From NCBI GenBank assembly GCA_964605385.1, contig CAZSCK010000014.1:1-44271 (forward strand): a stretch of 44,271 nt of DNA, in the 5' to 3' direction. The notes under the pieces are model-generated. The model did not search any database and was not told where the DNA came from. It saw only the letters and a program-made list of their open reading frames with translations. A program made the position numbers and the translations under genes. Source of the stretch: JAGLTQ01 sp964605385 (GTDB taxonomy: Bacteria > Pseudomonadota > Gammaproteobacteria > UBA6429 > Thiohalophilaceae). Each line of letters opens with the position of its first letter. The first letter of the stretch is position 1. Shown here one piece after another: positions 24,639 to 34,233 of this stretch.

Positions 24639-25919
24639 ATGTCCCGTTCAAGCGAACTTTTTACTGCAGCTCAAAAACATATTCCCGGTGGTGTAAATTC
24701 ACCCGTGCGAGCATTCAAAGGTGTGGGCGGTGATCCGGTCTTTTTCAAAAAAGCAAAAGGCCCTTATGTTTATGATGAAGATGATAATCAATATATTGAT
24801 TATGTTGGTTCATGGGGACCAATGATTGTTGGTCATGCACATCCCGACGTTTTAAAAAGTGTGCAAAAGACTATGCAAAATGGACTTAGCTTTGGCGCTC
24901 CCACTGAGCTTGAAACTCAAATGGCCGATAAGGTTTGTGAATTAGTGCCATCCATGGATATGGTACGTATGGTGAGTTCAGGTACAGAAGCAACCATGAG
25001 TGCTTTGCGTTTAGCACGCGGTTATACCGGTCGAGATAAAATCGTAAAGTTTGAAGGCTGCTATCACGGACATTCAGATTCATTATTGGTTAAAGCAGGC
25101 TCAGGTGCTTTAACCTTAGGTGTGCCCACTTCCCCGGGTGTTCCCGCTTCTTTAGCAAAACTTACAATCACTTTAAGCTACAACAATATTGAAGAAGTTA
25201 AACAGACATTTAAAGAAATTGGCGACCAGGTTGCTTGCATTATAGTAGAACCCGTTGCAGGTAATATGAATTGCATTCCACCTGTTGCAGGATTCCTTGA
25301 AGGCCTACGTGAAGTTTGTGATGAATATGGCTGTGTACTTATTCTTGATGAAGTGATGACCGGCTTCCGTGTATCACTCGGTGGAGCACAAGGTCACTAT
25401 AATATTAAACCTGATTTAACCACTCTCGGAAAAGTGATTGGCGGCGGTATGCCAGTGGGTGCTTTTGGTGGTAAACGTGAAATTATGGAACAAATTGCTC
25501 CGCTTGGACCTGTTTACCAGGCAGGAACATTATCAGGTAATCCGGTTGCCATGGCGGCAGGTCTAACAACCTTGAATATAATCTCCCAACCTGGTTTTTA
25601 TGAAATATTAACCAAACAAACTGAAAAACTCGTTAAAGGTTTAGAACAACGCGCAGCAAAAGCCAATATTCCGTTAACCACGAATCAAGCAGGTGCGATG
25701 TTTGGTTTCTTCTTTAGCAAAGAAAAAAATATTAGTACCTTTGAACAGGTTAGTGCTTGTGATGCTGAACGTTTTAAAAAGTTTTATCATGGCATGTTAG
25801 AAGAAGGTGTTTATCTTGCTCCCTCTTCTTATGAAACAGGTTTTGTTTCCAGCGCTCACTCAGATGAAGATATTGAAAAGACGTTAGATGCGGCTGAGAA
25901 GGTGTTTTTAACACTATAA
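24639..25919 (+). CDS. hemL: Glutamate-1-semialdehyde 2,1-aminomutase
   Basis: HemL converts glutamate-1-semialdehyde to 5-aminolevulinate, the precursor of haem, in the C5 pathway. The 426-residue PLP enzyme has the motif LTTLGKVIGGGMPVGAFGG with the cofactor lysine Lys265, plus SSGTEATMSALRLARG and ILDEVMTGFR. The ATG at 24639 has a good ribosome binding site (aaagga). Its length equals the family norm. Confidence 0.97.
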   Translation: MSRSSELFTAAQKHIPGGVNSPVRAFKGVGGDPVFFKKAKGPYVYDEDDNQYIDYVGSWGPMIVGHAHPDVLKSVQKTMQNGLSFGAPTELETQMADKVCELVPSMDMVRMVSSGTEATMSALRLARGYTGRDKIVKFEGCYHGHSDSLLVKAGSGALTLGVPTSPGVPASLAKLTITLSYNNIEEVKQTFKEIGDQVACIIVEPVAGNMNCIPPVAGFLEGLREVCDEYGCVLILDEVMTGFRVSLGGAQGHYNIKPDLTTLGKVIGGGMPVGAFGGKREIMEQIAPLGPVYQAGTLSGNPVAMAAGLTTLNIISQPGFYEILTKQTEKLVKGLEQRAAKANIPLTTNQAGAMFGFFFSKEKNISTFEQVSACDAERFKKFYHGMLEEGVYLAPSSYETGFVSSAHSDEDIEKTLDAAEKVFLTL

Positions 25920-25948
25920 CTTATTAACACTAAAATACATAAAAGAGA

Positions 25949-26030
25949 TTGTCATACCCGTGAAAACGGGTATCCAGAAAATTATTATTCAAATATTCTA
26001 TGGATTCCCGCATACGCGGGAATGACAGGC
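25949..26030. repeat. Paired inverted copies of the tggattcc palindrome
   Basis: A left half (gtcatacccgtgaaaacggg) and a right half (tggattcccgcatacgcggg, 26001-26020) are inverted relative to each other, giving a composite element between hemL and the convergent LonSB gene. The right half is nearly identical to the repeat at 561-587. Confidence 0.75.
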
Positions 26031-26057
26031 TAACAGGACAATAGTAATATCAAATAA

Positions 26058-26654
26058 CTAAAGCATTTCCATTGAAACAAGTAATGGATGTAGATAATTT
26101 ATTCTTTCAACCACATCACCCATGACTAACATTTTTTGTTTGTCACCTAACTGCAAGGGTAACAATTCAATCAGTCGTGCACTAACCCAGTCCATGTCAT
26201 CATAATACTTTGCCATAGTTGTGTAAGGTGGTTCAAGCTGGGCAATAATTTGTTTTAATAGTTTTATAAATAGTTCAGCATCATATTCTTTTTCGGGGAC
26301 TTCAAAACCAGGCAACAGTTCAACTTCAGCAATAGTGAGTTGGTTTGCTTTAATTTCAGTTGATAAGACTCGAAAACGTTGTTTGCCTGTAAGGGTAATT
26401 CCCAACATGCCATCATTACGTTTATGCCAATAAGAGATGTAACTGATCGTACCGAACTCGTGTACTTTTGCTGCTGCTCCTGCTTCATGACCATCTTTAA
26501 TCAAGACAACACCAATTCCACTTTCGGACTTCATGCAATCGCTAATCATATCAAGATAGCGTGGCTCAAATATGCGCAAGGGTAGCGCACCGCCGGGAAA
26601 CAGTACGGCATCTAGTGGAAATAAAGGTATTTTTATTTTTTCTATTACGTCCAT
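26058..26654 (-). CDS. LON substrate-binding-domain protein
   Basis: A 198-residue protein that matches only the N-terminal substrate-binding domain of Lon protease (IPLFPLDAVLFPGGALPLRIFEPRYLDM), without ATPase or protease parts. Such stand-alone proteins are widespread but have no settled function. It is last in a minus-strand cluster after mpl and ubiX, 103 bases from ubiX. Confidence 0.9.
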   Translation of the reverse strand: MDVIEKIKIPLFPLDAVLFPGGALPLRIFEPRYLDMISDCMKSESGIGVVLIKDGHEAGAAAKVHEFGTISYISYWHKRNDGMLGITLTGKQRFRVLSTEIKANQLTIAEVELLPGFEVPEKEYDAELFIKLLKQIIAQLEPPYTTMAKYYDDMDWVSARLIELLPLQLGDKQKMLVMGDVVERINYLHPLLVSMEML

Positions 26655-26757
26655 GTTTATTCAACACTTCTATAAATTTGATTGTACGTTAAATATATCT
26701 CTTCTGACTCGTCTGTTAAGTGTGGCACAAAATAACGGAAAACCCAGTATTTTTTAC

Positions 26758-27378
26758 TTACTCGCCTTCGCCCCAACGTGGTTGTAAGTTATGACTGACT
26801 TTTAAATGGTCAAGAACACGGGAGACCATAAAATCTATAATATCTTCGATTTTTGTTGGATTATTATAAAAACCTGGATTTGCAGGCATAATAGTTGCAC
26901 CCGCTTGAGAAAGCCGCAACATGTTTTCCAGATGAATTTGTGAGAAAGGTGTTTCTCGCACAACCATGATTAGTTGACGTTTTTCTTTAAGCATCACATC
27001 TGCTGCACGCTCAAGTAAGTTATCGCTATTACCATTTGCGATTGCCGCAAGCGTTCCGGTTGTACATGGGCAAACCACCATTGATTGTGCATTATGTGAG
27101 CCACTGGCAATCGGTGCAGTCCATTGTTCCTGGCTAAAGACTTCTAGCTGCCCTGCTTCAGCTTTATAAAGCTCGGTAAAAAAACGAGCCATCTCGGCTG
27201 ATTTTGCAGGTACTTTTAATTGTGTTTCCATCGATAAAACAATTTGCGCCGCCTTTGAAACCATTAAATAAACCGGCGTTCCAGCATCAAGCAAACATTC
27301 CATTAAACGCAATGCATACTGTACGCCTGATGCACCTGTTAAAGCCAAAATAACCGGAGTTTGTTTTTCTTTTGTCAT
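26758..27378 (-). CDS. ubiX: Flavin prenyltransferase UbiX
   Basis: UbiX makes the prenylated FMN cofactor needed by the UbiD decarboxylase in ubiquinone synthesis. The 206-residue protein begins with the flavin-binding motif LALTGASGVQYALRLME. It also has VVCPCTTGTLAAIANG, the LVVRETPFSQIHLENM-type segment and PANPGFYNNP. It starts 12 bases after mpl, so the two genes are co-transcribed. Confidence 0.95.
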   Translation of the reverse strand: MTKEKQTPVILALTGASGVQYALRLMECLLDAGTPVYLMVSKAAQIVLSMETQLKVPAKSAEMARFFTELYKAEAGQLEVFSQEQWTAPIASGSHNAQSMVVCPCTTGTLAAIANGNSDNLLERAADVMLKEKRQLIMVVRETPFSQIHLENMLRLSQAGATIMPANPGFYNNPTKIEDIIDFMVSRVLDHLKVSHNLQPRWGEGE

Positions 27379-27390
27379 ACTTTACTATCT

Positions 27391-28761
27391 CTATTTATTT
27401 TTTAACGCAGCTGATTTTAATACATCAAGTAATCGTTGGTGAATATTTTCAAAACCACCATTACTCATAATAACAATATGATCACCTGCTTTCACTTCAC
27501 TTAATACTTTATCAATAATAGCTTGTGTTGATGAAAATACCTGTACTAAATCCGAGTTTAATTCTGCTGCCATGTCCCAGCCTAAGTTATCACTTTGAAA
27601 CAGATAAACACTATCAGCCAGAGTTAAAGATTGTGCCAGGGTCTCTTTATGTACACCCATTTTCATGGTGTTTGAACGCGGTTCAAGAATCGCGATAATT
27701 TTTTTATTGCCAATATTCTTACGCAAGCCATCTAAAGTAAGTTGAATGGCCGTAGGATGGTGTGCAAAATCATCATAAACAGTAATATCATTAATCACAC
27801 CACGGACTTCCATACGGCGTTTTATCCCTTTAAAACGACTTAAGCTTTCAACAGACAGCTCTGCAGGTACGCCAACATGTCTTGCAGCGGCAATTGCGGC
27901 TAAGGCATTTTGCATATTGTGCTCACCTAACATTGACCATTTAGCAGAAGCGACTTTCTCTGAATCCAAAAGAACATCAAATTCAAGACCATCGTCTGTA
28001 ACAGGTTGAGCTTGCCAGCCTTTCGTTTGCTTACCTGAAAAATATTCGATTGGCGTCCAACACCCTTTCTCGATAGTTTGATCCAGATAAATATCATCTG
28101 CATGACTGATCACTAATCCATTCGCGGGGACGGTTCGCAATAAATGATGGAACTGAGTTTGTATTGCTTCAATATTGGGGAAAATATCAGCATGATCATA
28201 TTCAAGGTTATTTAAAATTAGAGTGCGAGGATGATAATGCACAAACTTGGAACGCTTATCAAAAAAGGCAGTGTCATATTCATCAGCTTCAACAACAAAA
28301 AATGGGGTTTCACCTAAACGTGCAGAAACACCAAAATTCCCGGGAATACCGCCAATCAGGAAACCTGGAGATAATTTATTATCTTCTAATAACCAGGCAA
28401 GTAAACTTGCGGTTGTGGTTTTGCCATGAGTACCGGCAACAGCAAGAACCCAACGATCCTGTAAAACATAATCTAACAACCACTGTGCGCCTGAGGTGTA
28501 ACGCAAACCCCGTTCCAATACCGCTTCAACCGCAGAATTTCCGCGTGATAAAGCATTACCAATCACAACAATATCGGGTTCAGGTTTCAAGTGTTCAGGT
28601 TCATAACCTTGCATTAAAGTAATGCCCTGCTCTTGTAATTGTGTGCTCATCGGAGGATATACATTCACGTCCGAACCACTCACAGTATGGCCTAACTCGC
28701 GAGCAAGTAACGCAAGTCCACCCATAAAGGTGCCACAAATACCAAGAATATGAATGTGCAT
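27391..28761 (-). CDS. mpl: Murein peptide ligase Mpl
   Basis: Mpl links the recycled tripeptide L-Ala-gamma-D-Glu-meso-DAP to UDP-N-acetylmuramate in peptidoglycan recycling. The 456-residue Mur ligase opens with the typical MHIHILGICGTFMGGLALLARELG and has the ATP loop AGTHGKTTTASLLAW. FFVVEADEYDTAFFDKRSKF and VYDDFAHHPTAI also fit. The anmK relic at 9822 is from another part of the same recycling pathway. Confidence 0.96.
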   Translation of the reverse strand: MHIHILGICGTFMGGLALLARELGHTVSGSDVNVYPPMSTQLQEQGITLMQGYEPEHLKPEPDIVVIGNALSRGNSAVEAVLERGLRYTSGAQWLLDYVLQDRWVLAVAGTHGKTTTASLLAWLLEDNKLSPGFLIGGIPGNFGVSARLGETPFFVVEADEYDTAFFDKRSKFVHYHPRTLILNNLEYDHADIFPNIEAIQTQFHHLLRTVPANGLVISHADDIYLDQTIEKGCWTPIEYFSGKQTKGWQAQPVTDDGLEFDVLLDSEKVASAKWSMLGEHNMQNALAAIAAARHVGVPAELSVESLSRFKGIKRRMEVRGVINDITVYDDFAHHPTAIQLTLDGLRKNIGNKKIIAILEPRSNTMKMGVHKETLAQSLTLADSVYLFQSDNLGWDMAAELNSDLVQVFSSTQAIIDKVLSEVKAGDHIVIMSNGGFENIHQRLLDVLKSAALKNK

Positions 28762-28780
28762 AACTATCCCTAATTACGTT

Positions 28781-29299
28781 TTAAGAGGTTTGCGCTGGCA
28801 ATAAAAAATCAGCAACAAGTACACCAAAAAGCAAATAACTTACCGATAATATCATAGCCATTAGTAGACTAATGGATAAGGCATGACGAAATATATGTGC
28901 ATTAACGGCAATGCGCCAAATGTTATCAATCAATATCAAAAAAGCAAAAGGCTTAACTTCTTCTGTAGATGCATTCAGCATTAATAAGGCTGGCAATAAA
29001 ACCAGGCTAATTAATAATCCGGAACCCGCTATTGCGGTTAAAGTCTGGATACCACGTTCTGCATAACCAAGCAGTTTTAACAAAAAATAAACAGCGGTTA
29101 ATAACACCACATTGTAAATTACAACAATATTTATTATTTCAAAATTGGTTGATTCTGGTATTAACATCGATGATGCGAAACTATCAACAATAATACCGGC
29201 TAAAACGGCTGAAATGAGTAAATAACGACCGATAGGTAGCTCTTGTGGGCCTGATTTTAATCGACAAATTTCCCAAAATATTCGGCTTAATTGCAACAT
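28781..29299 (-). CDS. Unknown integral membrane protein
   Basis: I do not recognise this 172-residue protein. It has about four to five hydrophobic segments (roughly 26-46, 57-76, 85-105, 117-130, 142-165) and a short basic N-terminal segment. It lies 19 bases upstream of mpl, so it probably heads the mpl-ubiX-LonSB operon. The topology faintly recalls YIP1-like proteins, but I cannot support that. Confidence 0.7.
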   Translation of the reverse strand: MLQLSRIFWEICRLKSGPQELPIGRYLLISAVLAGIIVDSFASSMLIPESTNFEIINIVVIYNVVLLTAVYFLLKLLGYAERGIQTLTAIAGSGLLISLVLLPALLMLNASTEEVKPFAFLILIDNIWRIAVNAHIFRHALSISLLMAMILSVSYLLFGVLVADFLLPAQTS

Positions 29300-29413
29300 A
29301 ATAACGTTTTACTCTTTTTTTTCTTTTAAGCTAATATCTTACCCTGCATAACTCGTACAAGAAATAGCATTTTGTTATTATAAGAGCTTAATCACTTTTC
29401 AGGATTTTATTAG

Positions 29414-30595
29414 ATGCAGGATAAAAATGATAGCAAGGCCGAATACGATATATTGTATGTTGATAACAGTGAAAAGCTACAACAACTCTGTGAAATTATT
29501 AAAGATGCATCGTTATTAATACTTGATACTGAGTTTATTCGTGAAAAAACCTATCGCGCTAAATTATGCCTGATTCAAATTGCTACAGATGATATTGTGG
29601 CCTGTGTTGATCCTATCGCGCTCAGTGACCTTTCTCCATTAATGGACATTATTAATGATAAAAACAAGCTGAAAATACTGCATGCCGCCAGACAGGACTA
29701 TGAAATATTTTATGACTTAAACAAACAGTTACCCCAACCTCTTTTTGACTCACAACTTGCTGCAAGTTTGTTAGGTTACGGAGAGCAAGTTGGTTATGCT
29801 TCACTGGTTGAAAAAGTTATCGGCGTTCAACTGGACAAAGCACACACCAGAACAGACTGGAGCAAACGTCCTCTAAGTGAAGCTCAAATACATTATGCCA
29901 GTGATGATGTCTTTTATTTACGCCAACTTTACCCAATATTAAAACAAAAACTAAGCGAACAAGGCAGAGAAAGCTGGCTCGATGAAGAATTCGCGGCTTT
30001 ATGTAAACCGGAATTATTTATCACCCAACCTGAAAATGCATGGAATAAAGTTAAAGGCATAAATCGTTTAAGACCACGACAACTTGCTGCGGCAATGAAC
30101 CTTTCAGAATGGCGTGAAGAGATGGCAATTAAAAAAGATCTGCCACGCCGCTGGATACTCGCGGATGATATTCTTCTGGCTGCAGCTCAACTATTACCAA
30201 AAAACATATCCCAGTTAGAATCGATTGTTAATATTAAAAAAACAATCATTGATAATTCAGGGAAAATTATTCTTAGTTGTGTAAAAAAAGCATTAGAACT
30301 CGATCATGATGATTTACCTTCAACAACAAAACCAAAACGTCTTACTGCAGATCAGGAAATAGTAGCCGACCTGTTGATGACACAAATAAAACTGGTTGCA
30401 AAAGAACAAAGCATTAGCCCTGCAAATATTGCCAACCGAAAAATGATTGAGAAAGTCATCAATGGTGAAACAGATATCGCACTATTGACAGGCTGGCGTT
30501 ACCAGCTTGCGGGTAAAAAGATACAAGGGTTATTATCCGGTGAGTTTGGACTGAATATTGACAATAATAAAGTGGTACCTGTTAAAACAACTTAG
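29414..30595 (+). CDS. rnd: Ribonuclease D
   Basis: A 393-residue 3'-5' exoribonuclease that trims tRNA and other small RNAs. The DEDD exonuclease domain shows LILDTEFIREKTY (Asp38, Glu40), ILHAARQDYEIF and YASDDVFYLRQLYP. HRDC-type helical domains follow (NRLRPRQLAAAMNLSEWREEMA and a second near the C-terminus). It is divergent from the mpl operon and 24 bases upstream of the phospholipase D gene. Confidence 0.94.
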   Translation: MQDKNDSKAEYDILYVDNSEKLQQLCEIIKDASLLILDTEFIREKTYRAKLCLIQIATDDIVACVDPIALSDLSPLMDIINDKNKLKILHAARQDYEIFYDLNKQLPQPLFDSQLAASLLGYGEQVGYASLVEKVIGVQLDKAHTRTDWSKRPLSEAQIHYASDDVFYLRQLYPILKQKLSEQGRESWLDEEFAALCKPELFITQPENAWNKVKGINRLRPRQLAAAMNLSEWREEMAIKKDLPRRWILADDILLAAAQLLPKNISQLESIVNIKKTIIDNSGKIILSCVKKALELDHDDLPSTTKPKRLTADQEIVADLLMTQIKLVAKEQSISPANIANRKMIEKVINGETDIALLTGWRYQLAGKKIQGLLSGEFGLNIDNNKVVPVKTT

Positions 30596-30619
30596 CCAAT
30601 TCAGAGTGCTCAGTAAAAA

Positions 30620-31768
30620 ATGAAAGATAAAAAAGCATATCTATATCCCTGGCGTTATAACAATACATATCAAGTATTAGTTGATGGTGCTGATTATTTT
30701 TCCGCTATGCTGGATGAAATAAAAAATGCTAAATTTCGTATATTATTTGAAGCTTATTTGTTTGAATCCGGAAACACCTCCGATACTTTTATAAAAGAAT
30801 TATGTTCAGCTAAAAACAGGGGGGTTGAAGTTTTTATTTTACTGGATGAATACGGTGTAAAAGGTTTAACTGATAGAGATAAAGGAAAATTAACTAATGC
30901 AGGTATTAAATTATCACTTTATAACCCTGCCAGTTTTTTTCATTTTGGCAGAAGCCTGAAACGAGATCATAGAAAATTATTAACTATTGATGAGCGTGTT
31001 GCCTTTGTCGGTGGAGCAGGAATTACTGATGAATTCAACTCTGACATAACAAGTAATTATTGGCATGATGTCATGCTTAAAGCGGAGGGTGATATTGTTA
31101 TTGACCTCGTCCATTCTTTTAATAAAATCTGGCACCAACAAAAAACATCATCCTCAATAAATAATAAACAAATAAAAACCACTCCTGGACAGAAAAAAAA
31201 CAGGTCCCGCGTTCTTACTTCTGCCGGTGCTGAAAAAAATGAAATAATTCGGGCAATCATAAAACATATACGCGCAAGCAAGAAAAAAGTCTGGCTAACT
31301 TCTCCTTACTTTATAAGTAGTTGGAAAATAAGACGCGCTTTACGTTACACCGCTAAAAAAGGTGTTGATGTTAGATTGATTTTCCCGGGACCTTGCAGTG
31401 ACCATAAATGGGTGACTTATGGTATACAACGATATTATCAACGCTTATTAAAATCTAACATTGCAATATATGAATACCAGCCACGCTTCTCGCATGCAAA
31501 AATAATTTTATGTGATGACTGGTTTACTATTGGTTCGAGTAATTTTGATCGTTGGAATCAATTTCTTAATCTTGATATCAACATTGAGGTTTATGATCAT
31601 CAGAGTCATAAACAAATTATTAAGTTATTTGAATCAGACTTTTCAGATAGCACATTGGTTATTTTAAACCAATGGAATGCACGTTCGATTATACAACACG
31701 GTAAGGAATGGTTTGCGGGATTAATTATTATTGTGCTGGGATTTATAAGCAGTAAGTTTAAACGCTAA
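30620..31768 (+). CDS. Phospholipase D-type cardiolipin synthase, ClsB-like
   Basis: A 382-residue protein with two HxKx4D motifs, the first at His117-Lys119-Asp124 (DHRKLLTID) and the second in FSHAKIILCDDW followed by GSSNFDRWN. It has the ClsB-like layout with a short C-terminal membrane segment (GLIIIVLGFIS). It probably makes cardiolipin or phosphatidyl-transfers at the membrane. Its stop overlaps the stop of the convergent response regulator. Confidence 0.88.
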   Translation: MKDKKAYLYPWRYNNTYQVLVDGADYFSAMLDEIKNAKFRILFEAYLFESGNTSDTFIKELCSAKNRGVEVFILLDEYGVKGLTDRDKGKLTNAGIKLSLYNPASFFHFGRSLKRDHRKLLTIDERVAFVGGAGITDEFNSDITSNYWHDVMLKAEGDIVIDLVHSFNKIWHQQKTSSSINNKQIKTTPGQKKNRSRVLTSAGAEKNEIIRAIIKHIRASKKKVWLTSPYFISSWKIRRALRYTAKKGVDVRLIFPGPCSDHKWVTYGIQRYYQRLLKSNIAIYEYQPRFSHAKIILCDDWFTIGSSNFDRWNQFLNLDINIEVYDHQSHKQIIKLFESDFSDSTLVILNQWNARSIIQHGKEWFAGLIIIVLGFISSKFKR

Positions 31769-32934
31769 CAATCTTTTTTTACTTGTGTATTTAATACAAC
31801 CAAAGACATATCATCGTGTGCTTTTTCACCATTTAAATGCGTTGAGACTGCTTCAACAATATTATTACACAAAATTGCTGCATCCACATTTGAGTTCAAT
31901 ACCTCTATCAGCATACCCTCATCAAACTCTTTGCCTTCTGCATTCTCTGCTTCGATTAAGCCATCTGAATATAATACAACAGCATTATTTCCTTCACAGC
32001 TAATAAATTCTGTTTTCCCATCAAAATCAACATCAGGTAAAATGCCTAAAGCTAAGTGTTCTGAATTAAACTTTTTAACAATATCTTTATTTTCATTCAC
32101 TAGAAATATTGGTGGGTTACCACCATTCCAGACCTCTATTACATTAGTATTAAAATCAATCAACACTAATGATACTGCAACAAAACGATTAATTGGCATT
32201 GTTGTTTTTAATTGTTTATTCATGTTTCTTGCTATTTGGCCAATTGAATATCCCTCTTTAGCCATATGATAAAATGTTTGAGAAACAGGTAATAAAGGAA
32301 GTGCAGCGGTCAAGCCATGACCGGTTGAATCAGCATGTAATAAATAAAGTCGATCGTCAGAATATTTCTCTGCAACAATTAAATCTCCACTAAATCGGGT
32401 AGCGGGAATATGCCAAATGTGAAAATCTTTTCCTTCTAAACCACCTGTAGCAAATAAACTTTCCATTAATTCATAAGCCATCTCCTGTTCACGCTCTTCA
32501 GCTTCTTTATATTCCTGAAGCTCATCCATAGTTTCAGAAAGTTTCCGTTGTATATCAGAAATACGTTGAACTGCTTTTAATTTTGCTCCAAGAATATTGA
32601 ACTCAATAGGTTTAGTAATGTAATCATCACCACCGACATCAAGCCCCTTAATTTTATCTTCTTCTGATGCCAGCGCACTCATAAAGATAACAGGTATCCA
32701 GATATCTCCAGATAAAGCTTTTATTTTTGCTGTTGCTTCAAGTCCATTCATACCTCCCATCATGATATCCATTAAAATAATATCAGGAACATCAGACTGA
32801 AACTTTTCAATAGCCTCTTCGCCGGACTCAGCCGTAATCACTTCATAGTTTTGTTTGAGAAGATACTGACTAAGTACTTTAATATTTACAATATTATCAT
32901 CGACCGCTAATATTTTTATTTTAGATTCATCCAT
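31765..32934 (-). CDS. Response regulator with PP2C/SpoIIE phosphatase output
   Basis: A 389-residue protein with a receiver domain (about 6-122, phospho-acceptor Asp56 in LMDIMM), a coiled linker (about 125-155) and a PP2C/SpoIIE-type phosphatase domain (about 165-385). Metal-binding aspartates appear in FSGDLI (Asp184), ADSTGHG (Asp202), LYSDGLIEAEN and AHDDMSLVV. Such RsbU/HsbR-like regulators dephosphorylate anti-sigma-factor antagonists. No STAS antagonist or RsbW-like kinase is visible here. It starts 20 bases after the HD-GYP gene. Confidence 0.92.
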   Translation of the reverse strand: MDESKIKILAVDDNIVNIKVLSQYLLKQNYEVITAESGEEAIEKFQSDVPDIILMDIMMGGMNGLEATAKIKALSGDIWIPVIFMSALASEEDKIKGLDVGGDDYITKPIEFNILGAKLKAVQRISDIQRKLSETMDELQEYKEAEEREQEMAYELMESLFATGGLEGKDFHIWHIPATRFSGDLIVAEKYSDDRLYLLHADSTGHGLTAALPLLPVSQTFYHMAKEGYSIGQIARNMNKQLKTTMPINRFVAVSLVLIDFNTNVIEVWNGGNPPIFLVNENKDIVKKFNSEHLALGILPDVDFDGKTEFISCEGNNAVVLYSDGLIEAENAEGKEFDEGMLIEVLNSNVDAAILCNNIVEAVSTHLNGEKAHDDMSLVVLNTQVKKDC

Positions 32935-32954
32935 AAGATTAGTGGTAACTTTTA

Positions 32955-34010
32955 TTACTCCGAATATTGCTCACGAATGAGAAGAATGTCTGGAAGTATT
33001 TCTAAAAAAAGTTCAACTAATCTTGATTCAAAGTGTTTACCACTTTGCTCTTTTAAAAATTCAACAGCTTCTTCAATTGACCATGCTTTTTTATAAGGTC
33101 GTTCACTTGTTAGTGCATCAAAAACATCTGCAACAGCAACAATCCGTCCGGTTAGAGGAATATTCTCACCACTAAGAGCACGGGGATAACCTGAGCCATC
33201 CCATTTTTCATGATGGTTTTGCGCAACTTCCGCAGCCATATCCATTAATACAGAATTTGAACCGGAAAGGATTTCTACCCCAATATCGACATGGGTTTGC
33301 ATTATTTTCCATTCTTCCGGATCTAATTTTCCAGGTTTCAACAATATATTATCGGGAATACCAATTTTACCAATATCATGCATTGGACTGGCGTTAAGCA
33401 ATACTTCAGCTTCTTTTTCATCCATGCCGGCAGCTAAAGCAAGTAATTGAGAATAACGGCTCATACGAATAATATGGAAGCCCGTCATGTCATCTCTGTA
33501 TTCTGCTGCACGGCCTAAACGTCGTATGACTTCTAGTCGGGTATCATTTAATTCTTTTGTTCGTTCTTTAACCATACTATCAAGAATCTTATTTTGATCC
33601 TTCATTACCATAGTCATGATTCTAACTTCCAGCATATTTCTGATACGAGTCATAAGTTCAACCCGATCAAAAGGTTTTGCCAAAAAGTCTCTGGCTCCCA
33701 GATCTAATGCTTTAATTCTTGATTCACGATCACTTTGTGCGGTTAAAACAATAATAGGAGGGTAATCCGGGTCAACTTCACGTATTTTTGCTAATACCTG
33801 ATAGCCATCCATCATCGGCATATTCAGATCAAGCAAAATAAGATCACTGTTTTGCTCCATATAAATGGCTTCAACCTGAGTCGGATCTGTTGTTGAAATA
33901 ACATTAATGTAACCATCAATATCCAGCATCTTCTCTATTAGGGTGACGTTTGCTGGCTGATCATCAACGATTAAAATTTTAGCTTCTTTAATTGTCTTTT
34001 CTTCAAGCAT
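32955..34010 (-). CDS. Response regulator with HD-GYP c-di-GMP phosphodiesterase output
   Basis: A 351-residue protein: receiver domain about 9-125 with Asp61 (LLDLNMPMMDG), helical linker, then an HD-GYP domain. Catalytic residues are in place: His211-Asp212 in MHDIGKIG, His240, HHE (266-268) and DGSGYP (271-276). An active phosphodiesterase would lower c-di-GMP when phosphorylated. It could affect the riboswitch-controlled cytochrome at 10491-11119. It forms an operon with the PP2C regulator; the cognate kinase is not adjacent. Confidence 0.94.
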   Translation of the reverse strand: MLEEKTIKEAKILIVDDQPANVTLIEKMLDIDGYINVISTTDPTQVEAIYMEQNSDLILLDLNMPMMDGYQVLAKIREVDPDYPPIIVLTAQSDRESRIKALDLGARDFLAKPFDRVELMTRIRNMLEVRIMTMVMKDQNKILDSMVKERTKELNDTRLEVIRRLGRAAEYRDDMTGFHIIRMSRYSQLLALAAGMDEKEAEVLLNASPMHDIGKIGIPDNILLKPGKLDPEEWKIMQTHVDIGVEILSGSNSVLMDMAAEVAQNHHEKWDGSGYPRALSGENIPLTGRIVAVADVFDALTSERPYKKAWSIEEAVEFLKEQSGKHFESRLVELFLEILPDILLIREQYSE

Positions 34011-34176
34011 TTTTTTTCTTCAATCTGGTGCCACAAATAAAGTTGTCGCTAGATACCTTATATCGGCACAGTTAATAAAAATATTAGCTATTTTTGTATT
34101 TTATTTAACTGAAATAGTCCAGCTTAAATATATGTATTTTAAATAAGGTCTTTTTTATTTATTTTTCATAATATTG

Positions 34177-34207
34177 TATAAAAAATGCGGACATTATGTC
34201 CGCATTT
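34177..34207 (-). terminator. Rho-independent terminator after adk
   Basis: On the minus strand AAATGCGGACA pairs with TGTCCGCATTT and runs into TTTTTTATAC. It lies about 27 bases after the adk stop codon. Confidence 0.92.
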
Positions 34208-34233
34208 CAATACTTATTTTTCCAAATGAAAAA

